A stretch of 64,000 bases of DNA from Hymenopus coronatus (taxonomy: Eukaryota; Arthropoda; Insecta; Mantodea; Hymenopodidae), in contig CM060899.1 in NCBI GenBank assembly GCA_030762935.1, positions 59,756,501 through 59,820,500 of the forward strand, written 5' to 3'. Shown one piece after another: positions 10,711 to 21,142 of the stretch. Each line of letters begins with the position of its first letter. Positions within the stretch are counted from its first letter, which is position 1. The translations under genes were made by a program, and so were the position numbers. Below the pieces are notes generated by a model that did not search any database, was not told the DNA's origin, and worked only from the letters and a program-made list of their open reading frames with translations.

Positions 10711-10981
10711 TCTTTCTATGGCCAGGAGTAAAACAAAAGAGATATGAAACGGGCGAGGGCTTCCCGTTTGAGAAAAATTTTAAGTATATTAAAAAAAGTA
10801 CTTAACGCTGTAGTCTAATGTACTCCCTTACTTCTTTTCTACTTACAAGGAACTAAGTAATAAGACCATTTCTGCTAATGTTTATCTCAATTAGCATGAA
10901 GTAGATAAAAGAATACTCTTTTGTATGAATAGTGCATGTATGAAACAGCTAGAGAAAGTTAAGTGAATGGAACACATCAGA
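10711..10981. repeat. Two inverted R1 fragments
   Basis: 10711-10800 is a + piece of the R1 body (GGCCAGGAGTAAAACAAAAG). 10801-10981 is a reverse piece of the R1 5' end, closing with GAACACATCAGA. They meet at an inversion junction at about 10800. Confidence 0.75.
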
Positions 10982-10982
10982 T

Positions 10983-11120
10983 GTTTACTTTCTCTGCACG
11001 TACTATGTACATAGTGTATAGAGAAGGTATTGTGTTGCTCCCAAAAATTCGATACTGAGATTTCACCGGAAATATGTTTCGAGGCCCCTGGATCCAAAAC
11101 AAAGATTTTTAGAAAAAATC
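10983..11120 (-). repeat. R1 palindrome-end fragment
   Basis: A reverse copy begins TTTACTTTCTCTGCACGTAC with the complete palindrome ACTATGTACATAGT and then is cut at 11120. It starts on the T-run that ends the preceding fragment. Confidence 0.8.
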
Positions 11121-11215
11121 GTATGTGTACATTCACATGACATTCTCTACATCTCTGCAACAAGATTTCTTAAAAAGCTTATACTGCTATTTACTTCATG
11201 CTAATCAGAAAAAAA
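11121..11215 (+). repeat. R1 5' end fragment
   Basis: About 95 bp of the + 5' region (TATGTGTACATTCACATGAC to CTAATCAG) is followed at once by another R1 5' end. Confidence 0.75.
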
Positions 11216-11758
11216 TCTGATGTGCTCCATTCACATGACTCTCTCTACATCCCTGCAACAAATTAGTTTTAAAAAGCTTATGCTTCTATTTACTTAATGC
11301 TAATCGACAAAAAATTAGCAGAAATAGTCTTATTACTTGCTTCCTTGTAAGTAAAAGGGAAATAAGGGAGTAGCATAGGTTAAAGCGATATTCAAAAACT
11401 GGTTGCTATGTGACTGAAGTTCCTTTGTTTGTACGGACAGGAATTGGCAAATTCCTGTATGAGAAAAGTTCATCTCAAAAAACGATCAACTCCACGAAAA
11501 AAATGTATATAATATAAATTGTGTGCTTTATGTGCTCCACATTTTTTGTGTGGTAAGTTTTTGTCTATCTCCAACGGTTTAGCAGTTAAGCAAAATTACG
11601 TAAAATTTACTCAGAATAAAGTAAGTCTTCAGAGGCAATTCCCAGAAAATGCAAAATATGCATTTTATTTGCTAGGTAAATATCTTTAAATACGATGTTT
11701 CAATCAAACTCGTTAGAGCCATTTTTGAGAACATCAAAATTTTCGAAAAAAGCTCCAT
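11216..11758 (+). mobile_element. R1 left half of an inverted dimer
   Basis: It starts TCTGATGTGCTCCATTCACA and runs through the body to AGCTCCATG at about 11758. There it flips to a reverse-oriented copy, so the two 5' ends face outward. Confidence 0.85.
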
Positions 11759-12468
11759 GTGTCCGTGTGTCTTTGAACACGATAGCTCAAAAACGAAACA
11801 TCGCTAAAATACCAAAGGTGGTATTTAAGTTTAGTATCTTCCAGGGATGCGACACGAAGATTTTAAGAAAAATCCCTCCACCCCAAACTACCCTTTACAT
11901 GGAACTTTTTTCGAAAATTTTGATTCTATCAAATATTGCTCAAACGATTTCGATTAAAATTTCGTATATTAAAGATATTTACCTGACAAATAAAATATAT
12001 CTCTTGAATTTTCTGGGAATAGCTTCTGAAGACTACTTTATTCTGGATGAATTTTACGGAACTTTACATAACTGCTAAATCGTAAGAGATAGAAAAAAAC
12101 TGACCACACAAAAATGTGGAGCACATTAAAACACAATTTATGTTATATATATATTTTCTTGGAGTTGATCGTTTTTGAGATATACCTTTTTTTTTGGTTT
12201 AAGTTTTGAAAAACATACCTTTCTCCTACAGGAATTTGTCAACTCCTGTTCATACAAACAAAGCAACTCAGTCGCATAACAACCAGCTTTTGACTTTCAC
12301 TTTAACCTATGGTACTCCCTTATTTCGCTTCTACTAACAAGGAAGCAAGTAATAAGGCTATTTCTGCTAATTTTTTCTCGATTAGCATGAAGTAAATAGA
12401 AGCATTAGCTTTTTAACAATAATTTGTTGCGTAGATGTAGAGAAAGTCATGTGAATGGAACACATCAG
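11759..12468 (-). mobile_element. R1 right half of an inverted dimer
   Basis: Reverse R1 from GTCCGTGTGTCTTTGAACAC to the terminal GAACACATCAGG before a T-run. The + strand frame 11818-12078 in it is an instance of the recurrent R1 open frame (see 40880-41140). Confidence 0.85.
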
Positions 12469-12898
12469 GTTTTTTTAAACAGGTTAGGTTATCAAAATGC
12501 GGTCCCTGATTATCATAAACATAAGGGCGTGCCTGAGAAACGAACACAGGACATACAAGGTTCCAAGTGATTGCCCGCGTCCTCGCATCACCGTGACATC
12601 ACTTCCGCTACCGGCTAGATGTATGTTGTACATACCTTCTGGTTATGACTGCGTTTTTTCCAAACCAGTTTTACAACCTCGATGCATTTGTTTCTTTTCA
12701 TGAGAATGGCTATTTGATATCTGAGGAATGCAGCAGAATTTCCCAAGTTATGCAACATGTGGTGCTGACAAGCGCCTAAATTGCTACCACTAGGTACTTT
12801 CACTTTTTAAATCAACAACTCGCAAAAGTGCAACAAGCCTGTGAAAACGCGTTACAAATACTTAAGTGCAAAGAAATAATATTAAAAATCTGATATGT
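12469..12898. other. Unique spacer with one arm of a distant inverted repeat
   Basis: Not R1. The part at about 12763-12890 (GCACTT.GCGAG and TACTTAAGTGCAAAGAAATAA) recurs inverted at 13900-14035 on the far side of an R1 copy. Open frames here have no recognised domain. Confidence 0.55.
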
Positions 12899-13608
12899 TC
12901 CATTCACATGACTTTCTCTACAACTCTCAAATAAATTATTGTTAAAAAGCTTATGCTTCTCTTTACTTTATGCTAATCGAGAAAAACTTAACAGAAAAAG
13001 CTTTATTGCTTCTTTCCTTGTAAGTGGAGGCGAAATAAGGGAGTACCATAGGTTAAAGTGAAAGTCAAAAGCTGGTTGTTATGCGACTGAGTTGTTTGTA
13101 TGAACAGGAGTTGACAAATTCCTGTATGAGAAAGGCATGTTTTTCAAAACTGAAACCAAAAACAAGGTATATCTAAAAAACGATCAACTCTACGAAAAAA
13201 TGTAATTAACATTAACTGTGTGTTTTAATGTGCTCTACATTTTTTGTGTTTTGAGTTTTTGTCCATCTGTTATGGTTAAGCAGTTATGCAAAATTCCGTG
13301 AAATTCATTCAAAATAGTCTTTAGAGGCTGTTCCCAGAAAATTCAAGATATACATTTTATTTGTCAGGTAAATATCTTTAATATACGATATTTTAATCAA
13401 AATAGCCTTATTATGTGGTATTTTAATCAAACTCGTTATAGCCATTTTGAGTAAAGCAAAATTTTTGCAATTTTTCCGATGTAAAAGATAGTTTGGTGTG
13501 GAGAGATTTATTTTTGAAAATCTTAATGTCGCATTCTTGAAAGCTATCAAACTTAAATACTAAATTTTGTATTTAGAGGCCTTTCTATTTTGAGGTATGC
13601 TATCCATA

Positions 13609-13646
<38 letters not shown>

Positions 13647-13798
13647 TGCAAGGGGCCTTATTCTGAAAATGCTTCTTTTTTTTTGGATTCAGAGGGTCCT
13701 AAAACATACATTTCCGATGAAATCTCGGTAACGAATTTTAGGGTGGAATACACATCCTCTGTTCATTATGTACATAGTACGTGTGGTGCAAGTAAAAA
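12899..13798 (+). mobile_element. R1 copy between inverted flanks
   Basis: It starts TCTGATATGTTCCATTCACA. It contains a pure (CA)n run at 13610-13644 in the usual position and ends with ATTATGTACATAGT, GTGTGGTGCAAGTAAAAA. The outer flanks are inverted copies of each other. Confidence 0.88.
13610..13644. repeat. (CA)n microsatellite within R1
   Basis: A pure CA run of about 35 bp sits at the microsatellite position shared by R1 copies. Predicted His/Thr-rich peptides here come from this run. Confidence 0.95.
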
Positions 13799-13880
13799 CA
13801 ATTCGGAATATCTCGGAAACGTTTAACTTTTTTTGTAGCATTTAGCATTAACCGTTTCCGAGATATTCCGAATTGCTTGT
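13799..13880. repeat. Perfect-arm hairpin
   Basis: AATTCGGAATATCTCGGAAACG is followed after a short spacer by its inverse, CGTTTCCGAGATATTCCGAATT; arms are about 26 bp with the adjoining bases. The motif GGAATATCTCGGAAA also occurs in the R1 body, so this is probably an inverted duplication of an R1 piece. Confidence 0.8.
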
Positions 13881-13899
13881 TTCGGTTTTTAAAATTATT

Positions 13900-14040
13900 T
13901 CTTTGGACTTAAGTATATGTAATGCGTTTTCACAGGCTTGCTGCACTTTTGCGAGTTGCAGTTGATTTAAGAAGTAAAGTGAAAATACATACTGGTAGCA
14001 ATTTAGATCCTTGGCAGCACGCTTGTTGCTGACAAGTGCT
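13900..14040. repeat. Second arm of the inverted repeat
   Basis: This is the near reverse complement of 12763-12890, including ACTTAAGTAT, GCGTTTTCACAGGCTTG and ACTTTTGCGAGTTG. The two arms bracket an R1 copy and the hairpin. Confidence 0.75.
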
Positions 14041-14236
14041 GTGTTTGTCAGCTATGCTGTTCACAGACACACACACAGGCGCGCGCGTACCTTTATCTAA
14101 AAATGCATTTTTCGGACTAATGGGACCCCAAAACATATATATTGCTAGTGAAATTTCGACATCAAAATTTTGGGTGGAATGTAATACTTTCTCTATAAAT
14201 AGTATATGTGCGTAGTACGTGTAGAGAAAGCAAAAA
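14041..14236 (+). repeat. R1 3' end fragment
   Basis: It begins at the GCTATGCTGTTCACAGACAC block before the CA tract and ends with the palindrome region ATAGTATATGTGCGTAGTAC and GTAGAGAAAGC. Confidence 0.8.
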
Positions 14237-14274
14237 ATGTATATACCTATGTATATAAAAATTGTGCATTTTTT

Positions 14275-14920
14275 AGAAAAAGGTCCGCGCTCCTGTGGAT
14301 AACATAGCTCAAAAACGAAAAGATCGTTAAATACCAAACTTGATATTTAGGTTTAGTATCTCCCAAGGATGCGACACGAAGATTTTCAAATGCTCCCATG
14401 ACTACACACATTTTCAAATTGTGATTTTATCAAAAAGGGCTCTTAACAATTTTGATTAAAATACCTCACATTAAAGCCTTTTCCATTACAAATAAAATGT
14501 ATATCTTGACCTTTCTGGGAATAGCCTCTGAAGACATCTTTATTCTGGATGAATTTTGCGGAATTTTGCATAACTGGTAAACTGTAAGAGATATATAAAA
14601 GCTTACTTAACAAAAAACGTAGTAGAGCTAGTCAAAACACACAATTTATATCATATACATTTTTTTCATGTTGTTTGACCGCTTTTGAGATATTTTTTGT
14701 TATTTGATTCAGTTTTAAAATACATTTCTCATGCGGGAATTTGCCAACTTCTGGCCACGCAAAGAAACAGATTTCAATCCCATGGCAATCACTTTTAAAA
14801 ACATTTTATTGTCGGTTTAGTCTAGTGTACTCCCTTAATTTCCTTCTACTTGCAAGGAACTAAGTAATACGACCGTTTCTGCGAATGTTTATCTCGATTA
14901 ATGAAGTTGTTATAAGAATA
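14275..14920 (-). mobile_element. R1 copy, both ends trimmed
   Basis: Reverse body from the AGAAAAAGGTCCGCG block to GTTTATCTCGATTAATGAAG. The palindrome and the last 40 or so bases of the 5' end are missing. Another reverse copy starts at 14924. Confidence 0.82.
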
Positions 14921-14923
14921 ACC

Positions 14924-15786
14924 TTTTTACTTTCTCTACACGTACTATGTGCATAGTGTATAGAGAAGGTACTGCACTCCACTCAAAAATTGGATACCGA
15001 GATTTCACCGAAATATATGTTTTAGGGTCCCTTATATATATAAAAAGCATTTTCACAAAAAGGTGCGCGCGCGCGTGTGTGTGTCCGTGAACACGATAAC
15101 TCGAAAACGAAAAGTCGGTAGAATACCGAACTTGGTATTTAAGTTCAGTATCTTCCAGGGATGCGACACGAAGTTTTGAGAAAAATCCCCCCATCCCAAA
15201 CTACCGTTTACATGGAACTGTTTTCGAAAATATTGATTTTCGCAAAAATGGCTCTAACGATTTTGATTAAAATATCATATATTAAAGATATTTACCAGGC
15301 AAACAAAATATATATCTTGAATTTTCAAGAAATAGCCTCTGGAGACTACTTTATTCTGGACGAATTTTACGGAATTTTCCATAACTGCTAAACCGTAAGA
15401 CTTAGACAAAAACTTACTTCATAAGAAATGTAGAGCACGCTAAAACACACAATTTATGTTATATACATTTTTTTCGTGGAGTTGATCGTTTTTGAGACAT
15501 TCATTGCTTTTGGTTTCAGCTATGAAAAACTTACTTTTCTCATATAAGAATTTGTCAACTCCTGTCCATATAAACAAAGGAACTTCAGTCACATAGCATC
15601 CAGCTTTTGACTATCACTTTAACCTATGGTACTCGCTTAGTTTGCTTCTACTTATAAGGAAACAAGTAATAAGACTATTTCTGCTAATTTGTTCTCGATT
15701 AGCATGAAGTAAATAGAAGCATAAGCTTTTTAACAATAATTTGTTAGAGACTTGTAGAGAAAGTCATGTGAATGGTACACATCAGA
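14924..15786 (-). mobile_element. R1 copy, complete
   Basis: T-run, ACTTTCTCTACACGTACTAT, palindrome, full body and terminal GGTACACATCAGA at 15786 are all present. The + strand frame 15161-15391 is the recurrent R1 frame. Confidence 0.9.
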
Positions 15787-16121
15787 TTTTTTGTGTAGTA
15801 AGTTTTGTGTATCTCTTACGGTTTACCAGTTAGACAAAAATTATACAAAAGTTATCCAGAATGAAGAGGTCTTCGGAAGCTAATCCCAGCAAATTCAAGA
15901 TATACATTTTGTTTGTCATGAAAATATCTTAAATGTACGACATTTTAATCGAAATTGTTAGGGTTATTTTTTTAAGAAATCAAAATGTTCGAAAAATGAT
16001 CCGTGTAAAGGGTAGTTGGGAGTGGAGCATTTTATTGAAGACCTTCGAATCGCATCCTTAAAAAATACTCAACTTAAATATCAAGTTTGGTGTTTAACCG
16101 ACATTTCGTTTTTGAGCTATG

Positions 16122-16163
<42 letters not shown>
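15787..16163 (+). repeat. R1 fragment ending in (CA)n
   Basis: A + piece from TTTTTTGTGTAGTAAG to a pure (CA)n run at 16125-16163. The orientation flips exactly at the end of the run, which suggests a rearrangement break in the microsatellite. Confidence 0.82.
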
Positions 16164-16165
<2 letters not shown>

Positions 16166-16423
16166 CTCTTTTGTTTGATTCCTCGTTTTGCAAAAAGAAC
16201 CAAATTTCAATTTTTTCCTTAGCAACCGGCTTTTAAAAGGTTGGACTGTCGCTTTAGCCTAGTGTATTTCCTTATTTCGCTTCTATTTACAAGGAACCAA
16301 TAAAAAAAAAAATTCTGCTAATATTTATATCGATTAGTAATATGTAGATAAAAGAACAATCTTTCGTAAGAATAGTTTTTTGTGGAACGGGTAAAGAAAG
16401 ACATGTGAAAGCAACACATCAGA
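16164..16423 (-). repeat. R1 5' end fragment
   Basis: Reverse piece from the GCAACCGGCTTTTAAAAGG block to GCAACACATCAGA at 16423. Confidence 0.82.
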
Positions 16424-16439
16424 TTTCTTTCCTTTTAGA

Positions 16440-16671
16440 TTTCTTCCTTTTACCTTAATGTCCTTTATTTTTATGGTCATATCGGACGATGAATGAAATC
16501 AGTGAAATTATGCTCAAATGATCTAGGGGTCCATGGAGCTTAAAGTTACTCGACATTTGTATTCACGGAATAAGAGAAACCTTATCCGGGTAACTCACCC
16601 TAAGCGAGATTCGAACTCGCGACCTGTTCAATGTGAGGCAGACACGCTATCAGCACACTACCCAGACGGGA
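16440..16671 (-). repeat. SINE-C (tRNA-derived)
   Basis: The minus strand begins with a tRNA-like head (about 16671-16600) with TAGTGTGCTGATAGCG and B box GCGAGTTCGAATCTCGC. The body has CTCGACATT, CCATGGA and CATTTCATTCATCGTCC-type segments, then a T-rich tail on this strand. It is flanked by R1 5' end pieces. Other copies lie at 47836, 50468 and 51850. Confidence 0.82.
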
Positions 16672-16820
16672 TTATTTCCCTTCTACTTATAAGCAAGTAA
16701 GTAATAAGACCGTTTCACCTAACATTTATCTCGATTAGCATGAAGCGGACAGAATAATAAGCTTTTTAAGAATAATCTGAAACAGATATAGAGAAAGACA
16801 TTTGAATGGAGCATATCAGA
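16672..16820 (-). repeat. R1 5' end fragment
   Basis: Reverse piece from TTATTTCCCTTCTACTTATA to GGAGCATATCAGA, joined through a single T-run to the next reverse R1 copy. Confidence 0.82.
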
Positions 16821-16980
16821 TTTTTACTTTCTCTACACGTACTATGCACCTTATGGATAGAGAAGGTATTGTAATGCACCCAAAAATTCGTTACCGAGAT
16901 TTCACCGGAAATACATGTTTTGGGCCCCTCTGACCCAAAAAAAAGGTATTTTTGGAAAAAGAATCTGCGCGGGCGCGTGT

Positions 16981-17023
<43 letters not shown>

Positions 17024-17695
17024 ACTGTGGACAGCATAACTCAAAAACTAAAGGTCCGTTAAATACCAAACTTGGTGACACGAAAATTTTCCATATCCCC
17101 CCCACACCGAATTACTCTTTACATGAAAAAGTTTTCGAAAAATTTTATTTTCTCAGAAATGACTCTAACGATTTGATTAAAACATCATATATTAAAGATA
17201 TATACCTGAAAAATTAAATGTATATCTTGAATTTTCTGGAAATAGCCTCTGAAGTTGACTTTATTCTGGATGAAATTTACGGAATTTTGTATAACTGCAA
17301 ACCGTAAGAGATAGAGAAAAACGTACTTAACAGAAAATGTAGAGCTCGTTAAAACACACAATTTATGTTATATACATTTTTTGTGGAGTTGGTCTTTTTT
17401 GAGATATTCCTTGTTATTGGTTTCAGCTTTACAGTACTTATACTTTTCTCATACAGGAATTTGTCAACTCCTGTTCATACAAACAAAGGAACTTCAGGCA
17501 CATAGCAACCAGCTTTTGACTGATACTTTAGCCTTTGCTACTCCCTTATTTCCCTTCTACCTTCATGGAAGCAAGTAATAAGACTATTTCTGCTAATTTT
17601 TTCTCGATTAACATGAAGTAAAAAGAAGCATAAGCTTTTCAACAGTAATTTGCTGCAGAGGTGTAGAGAAAGTCATGTGAATGGAACACATAACG
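16821..17695 (-). mobile_element. R1 copy, complete
   Basis: T-run, ACTTTCTCTACACGTACTAT, a (GT)n run at 16975-17021, full body, and GAATGGAACACATAACG at the end. It is a clean example of a head-to-tail junction with the fragment to its left. Confidence 0.9.
16975..17021. repeat. (GT)n microsatellite within R1
   Basis: A nearly pure GT run lies at the standard R1 microsatellite position, read from the opposite strand. Confidence 0.95.
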
Positions 17696-17734
17696 TTTTT
17701 TTATTCAATTTTATAGCTCATATGTTTCGTTTCG

Positions 17735-17805
17735 TAATCGGCTTACCCTCCCCGTATTTTTGGGACTGACACTCACCTAGGGCTTACAAATCAATCCATT
17801 TCTTT
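17735..17805 (-). repeat. SINE-E tail fragment
   Basis: CCCCGTATTTTTGGGACTGA and ACCTAGGGCTTAC match, inverted, the end of the long SINE-E unit near 48520-48560. The head and body are absent. Confidence 0.55.
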
Positions 17806-18316
17806 GTATGACCCGGCGTTGAAAATACTTATATGAGAAATGTTTTTTAAAACTGAAACCAATAACAAGGAATATCTCTGAAATGGTCAATTCCACGAAC
17901 AAATATATGAGACAAAAATCGTGTATTTTAAGATCTACACTTTTTGTTTAGTAAACTTTTGTCTATCGGTTACGGTTTACCGGTTATGCAAAATTCAGCA
18001 AAATTTATCCATGATGAAGAGGAATTCAGAGGCAATTCCCAGAAAATTCAAAATATACATTTCGTTTGTTATGAACATTTATTTAATATAGGATAATTTA
18101 ATCAAGATCGTTAGAGCCATTTTTGAAAAAAATCAAGATTTTCGAAATTATTTCCATGTAAAGAGTAGTTTGAGGGATATGGAGCTTAACTACCAAGTTT
18201 GGTATTTAACCGACGCGCGCGTAGATGCTTCTAAAAATTGCTTTTATGTATTCAGAGGGTCTCTACCTTCTCTATCCATTATGTAGATTGCACATACGTG
18301 CTAGAGAAGGTAAAAA
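17806..18316 (+). mobile_element. R1 copy, 5'-truncated
   Basis: Runs from TTTGTATGACCCGGCG to CATTATGTAGATTGCACATA and GCTAGAGAAGGTAAAAA. The palindrome is mutated but present. Confidence 0.85.
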
Positions 18317-18654
18317 CGTAGCTTCATGATATCTACATCTTCTCTTCCTGATTGCAGCTGTGAGAATTTCAACTCTCACCGCGTCTCTCTGTTTGTAGTG
18401 CAAAACATGAGGCCACAAATTGGAGAAACCAACAACATTCAAGTGTTTTTCCGTCACTTTGAGCACAGTAATTGGTGCTTTCTCTATCAGTCGCAAGCGT
18501 TAATTAAAGAAGCTAATGAGAGCGCGATATGTCATGTTACACTAATATGACACGGAGAATTTCGGTTTTTATCAACACTGAAGAGAATGTATATGTGGAG
18601 CTTGGAAAATCCTCAGAGTGTAAGACATCTCATTAAAATGTATACCAGTTATTA
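18317..18654 (+). other. Non-R1 island, possible exon remnant
   Basis: GC-balanced island with open frames on both strands (18326-18550 +, 18272-18496 -). A good acceptor-like TTCCTGATTGCAG ends at 18357. No domain is recognised. It could be an old gene or transposon piece caught between R1 copies. Confidence 0.3.
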
Positions 18655-19420
18655 TATAGAAATAGTCTTATTACTTGCTTCCTTGTAAGTAGAAGCGAAA
18701 TAAAGGAGTACCATAGGTTCAAGTGATAGTTCAAAAGCTGGTTGCTATGTGACTGAAGTTCCTTTGTTTGTATGGACACGAGTTGACAAATTCCTGTATG
18801 AGAAAAGTATGTTTTTCCAAGCTGAAAACAAAAACAAGGAATATCTAAAAAACGATCAACTCAACGAAAAACATGTATATAACATAAATTTCTTGTTCTA
18901 ACGTGCTCTACATTTTTTGTGTGGTAAGTTTTTGTCTATCTCTTACGGTTTAGCAGCTATACAAAATTCCGTAAAATTGATCCAGAAAAAAGAAGTATTC
19001 AGAGGCTATTCCCAGAAAATTCAAGATATACATTTTATTCGTCAGGTAAATATCTTTAATATACGATATCTTAATGAAAATCGTTAGAGCCATTTTTAAG
19101 AAAATAAAATTTTTCGAAAAAAGTTTCATGTAAATGGTAGTTGGGGGTGCGGGGATTTTCTTGAAAATCTTCGTGTCGCATCCTTGGAAGATGCTGAACT
19201 TAAATACCAAGTTTGATATTTAACGGTCTTTTCGTTTTTGAGCTATGCTGTCCACAGACACACACACGCACACACACGGACCTTTCTCTGAAAATGCTAT
19301 TTCTGGATTCACGGGGACCCAAAACATGTATTTCCGGTGGTTTCGGTATCGAATTTTTAGGTGGAATGCAATACCTTCTCTATCCACTATGTACATAGTA
19401 CGTGTAGAGAAAGTAAAATA
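18655..19420 (+). mobile_element. R1 copy, lacks extreme 5' end
   Basis: Begins GAAATAGTCTTATTACTTGC and ends with an intact ACTATGTACATAGT and GTGTAGAGAAAGTAAAA. Head-to-tail with the next copy. The minus-strand frame 18950-19210 is the recurrent R1 frame. Confidence 0.88.
18950..19210 (-). other. Recurrent R1 open frame (86 codons)
   Basis: This is one of the best instances of the frame that recurs in R1 on the strand opposite to the + orientation. It has an ATG start, FSIFQGCDTK near the N-terminus, SYIKDIYLTNKMYILNFLGI in the middle and a stop at the same site as in other copies. No domain is known to me. Differences between copies include many amino acid changes, so neutral inheritance from a master copy is the simplest reading. 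Confidence 0.4.
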
Positions 19421-20284
19421 TCTGTGCTCCATTCACATGACTTTACATCTCTGTAGCAAATTATTGTTAATAAGCTTATTCTTCTATCTATTTAATGCTA
19501 AAACATTAGCAGAAACTGTCTTATTACTTTAGTTCCTTGCAAGTTGAAGGGGAATGAGGGAATACACTAGGCTACCGGCAGTCAAATGTTTTAAAATGTG
19601 ACTGCTATGGCATTGAAATCCATTTCTTTTCGTGGTCAGGAGTTCACAAGTTCCCGTATGAGAAAAGTCTAAGTATTTTAAAACTAAAACCAATAACAAG
19701 GAATATCTCGGAAATGGTCAATTCCACGAAAAAAAATTCTATTACTTAAATTGTGTGTTCTAACGTTATTTACATTTTTTGTATAGTAAGCTTTTGTCTA
19801 TCTCTTGTGGTTTGCCAGTTACGTAAAATCCAGAAAAATTCACCCAGAACAAAGAGGTCTTTAAAGGTTATTCCCAGAAAATTCAAGATATATATTTTAT
19901 TTGCCATATATTTATTTATATATCTTTAATATATGGCATTTTAATCAAAATCGTTAGAGCCATTTTTGACAAAACCAACATTTTCGAAATGTTTTCCATC
20001 TAAAGGTTAGTTTGAGCTGGGGGGATTTTTCTCAAAATCTTCGTGCCGCATCCCTGGAAAATACTAAACTTAAATACCTAGTTTGGTATTTAACCGAGTT
20101 TTCGTTTTTGAGTTATCGTGTTCATAGGCACACGGAAACACACATGGACCTTTTTCTGGAAATGCTTTTATACAGGGGACCCTAAAACGTGTATTTCCGG
20201 TGAAATCTCGGTATCGAATTTTTAGGTGAAATGCAATACCTTCTCTATACACTTGGTACATAGTACGTGTAGAGAAAGTAAAAA
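19421..20284 (+). mobile_element. R1 copy, complete
   Basis: TCTGTGCTCCATTCACATGA start directly after the A-run of the previous copy, full body, ACTTGGTACATAGT palindrome and GTAGAGAAAGTAAAAA end. Confidence 0.9.
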
Positions 20285-20292
20285 GTTTCCAC

Positions 20293-20504
20293 ACGATGCA
20301 CTTTTAAACCTATCACAACATAATCGTTGAATATGAAGGGGCAGGTCCTTGATTTCTTTAGGCCTTTCAAATGGACGAATTTAATCATTGCTTGTTTTTC
20401 CAAATCCTCCATTTTCGTTAAAACTCTAAAGTTGTCTTGTTTAAAATGCTGTCATTCGAAAACTATAAACAAGCTATTAACCTGTTACTTGGATACAAGC
20501 TAGT
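20293..20504 (-). pseudogene. Mariner 5' end fragment
   Basis: On the minus strand an ATG (20412-20410) opens the same N-terminus as the mariner at 43512-44683 (MEDLEKQAMIK-like). The upstream part (GACAACTTTAGAGTTTTAAC) also matches. No terminal repeats remain and the piece runs straight into SINE-E sequence. Confidence 0.75.
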
Positions 20505-20640
20505 TGTGGACAAAGCGGTGCAGGGGCGGGTTTTCTTCGGGTTCTCTAGTTTGCCCCGCTATCGCATTCCACCGGTGCTCTATCTTCATTCCGCGTATCA
20601 TGAGTGCCGCAGATAGTAAAAACGGGTGTTAAAACGTTAA
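20505..20640 (+). repeat. SINE-E fragment fused to mariner remnant
   Basis: TTGTGGACAAAGCGGTGCAG and GTTTTCTTCGGGTTCTCTAG are the core of SINE-E. The tRNA-like head is missing. Confidence 0.75.
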
Positions 20641-20830
20641 CCCCCCAAAAATTTAAGATTAATTATTTTTTTTATGGAGAACAGAGGTAAAACGTTCAGC
20701 AACCAATGACAGCCGTGCAACTTGTTTTTATTTACATTACTGGTGAAGTAAGGTTGGATAAAGAATAGCAAAAAGAAGTAACAAGAAGAGGAGCAGAAAA
20801 GAGAAGGAAAACATTTGAACATCTATTAAC
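20641..20830. other. Unique spacer, A/G-rich
   Basis: Not R1 or SINE. Purine-rich between 20750 and 20810. No feature beyond composition. Confidence 0.4.
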
Positions 20831-21136
20831 GGTCCACGCTATCTGTACACGTACGTTAAGGATCGCGGGATCGCAGTATGGCCCCGGGTCGGTACGCAGG
20901 ACCAAAGGAAACAACCTGACCGCCCCCCCCCCCTTCAAGTACCTGTTGGGTAGGGGAACATTCCTGCCGCTAGAGGCGCTGTGTGTACCCAAACAATCGG
21001 AAAGTCGGCCGAACGGCCGCACAAGTTTCAAACGTAGCTAGGCAAGGTGCGCTTTCGGTCCGTGTGCGAAGTGTTGAGTGTGTGGAAATGTGAGGTACTC
21101 CTAGCCCCTGCGTCCCTGAAGGATTCACTGGCTCAG
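20831..21136 (+). promoter_or_regulatory. CpG-rich promoter / first exon candidate
   Basis: A sharp GC- and CpG-rich block in AT-rich surroundings, with CTATCTGTACACGTACG, GATCGCGGGATCGCAG, a C-run at 20922-20933 and GCCGCTAGAGGCGCTGTG. It ends with GGCTCAG followed by GTATGT at 21137-21142, a good splice donor. The downstream sequence turns AT-rich at once, as at an exon-intron border. No start codon context is convincing, so if real it is a 5' UTR exon. A CpG-rich transposon piece is the alternative. Confidence 0.4.
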
Positions 21137-21142
21137 GTATGT

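Noticed and set aside
13610..17044. His/Thr-rich peptides as metal-binding proteins
   Set aside because: They are translated (CA)n microsatellites in R1.
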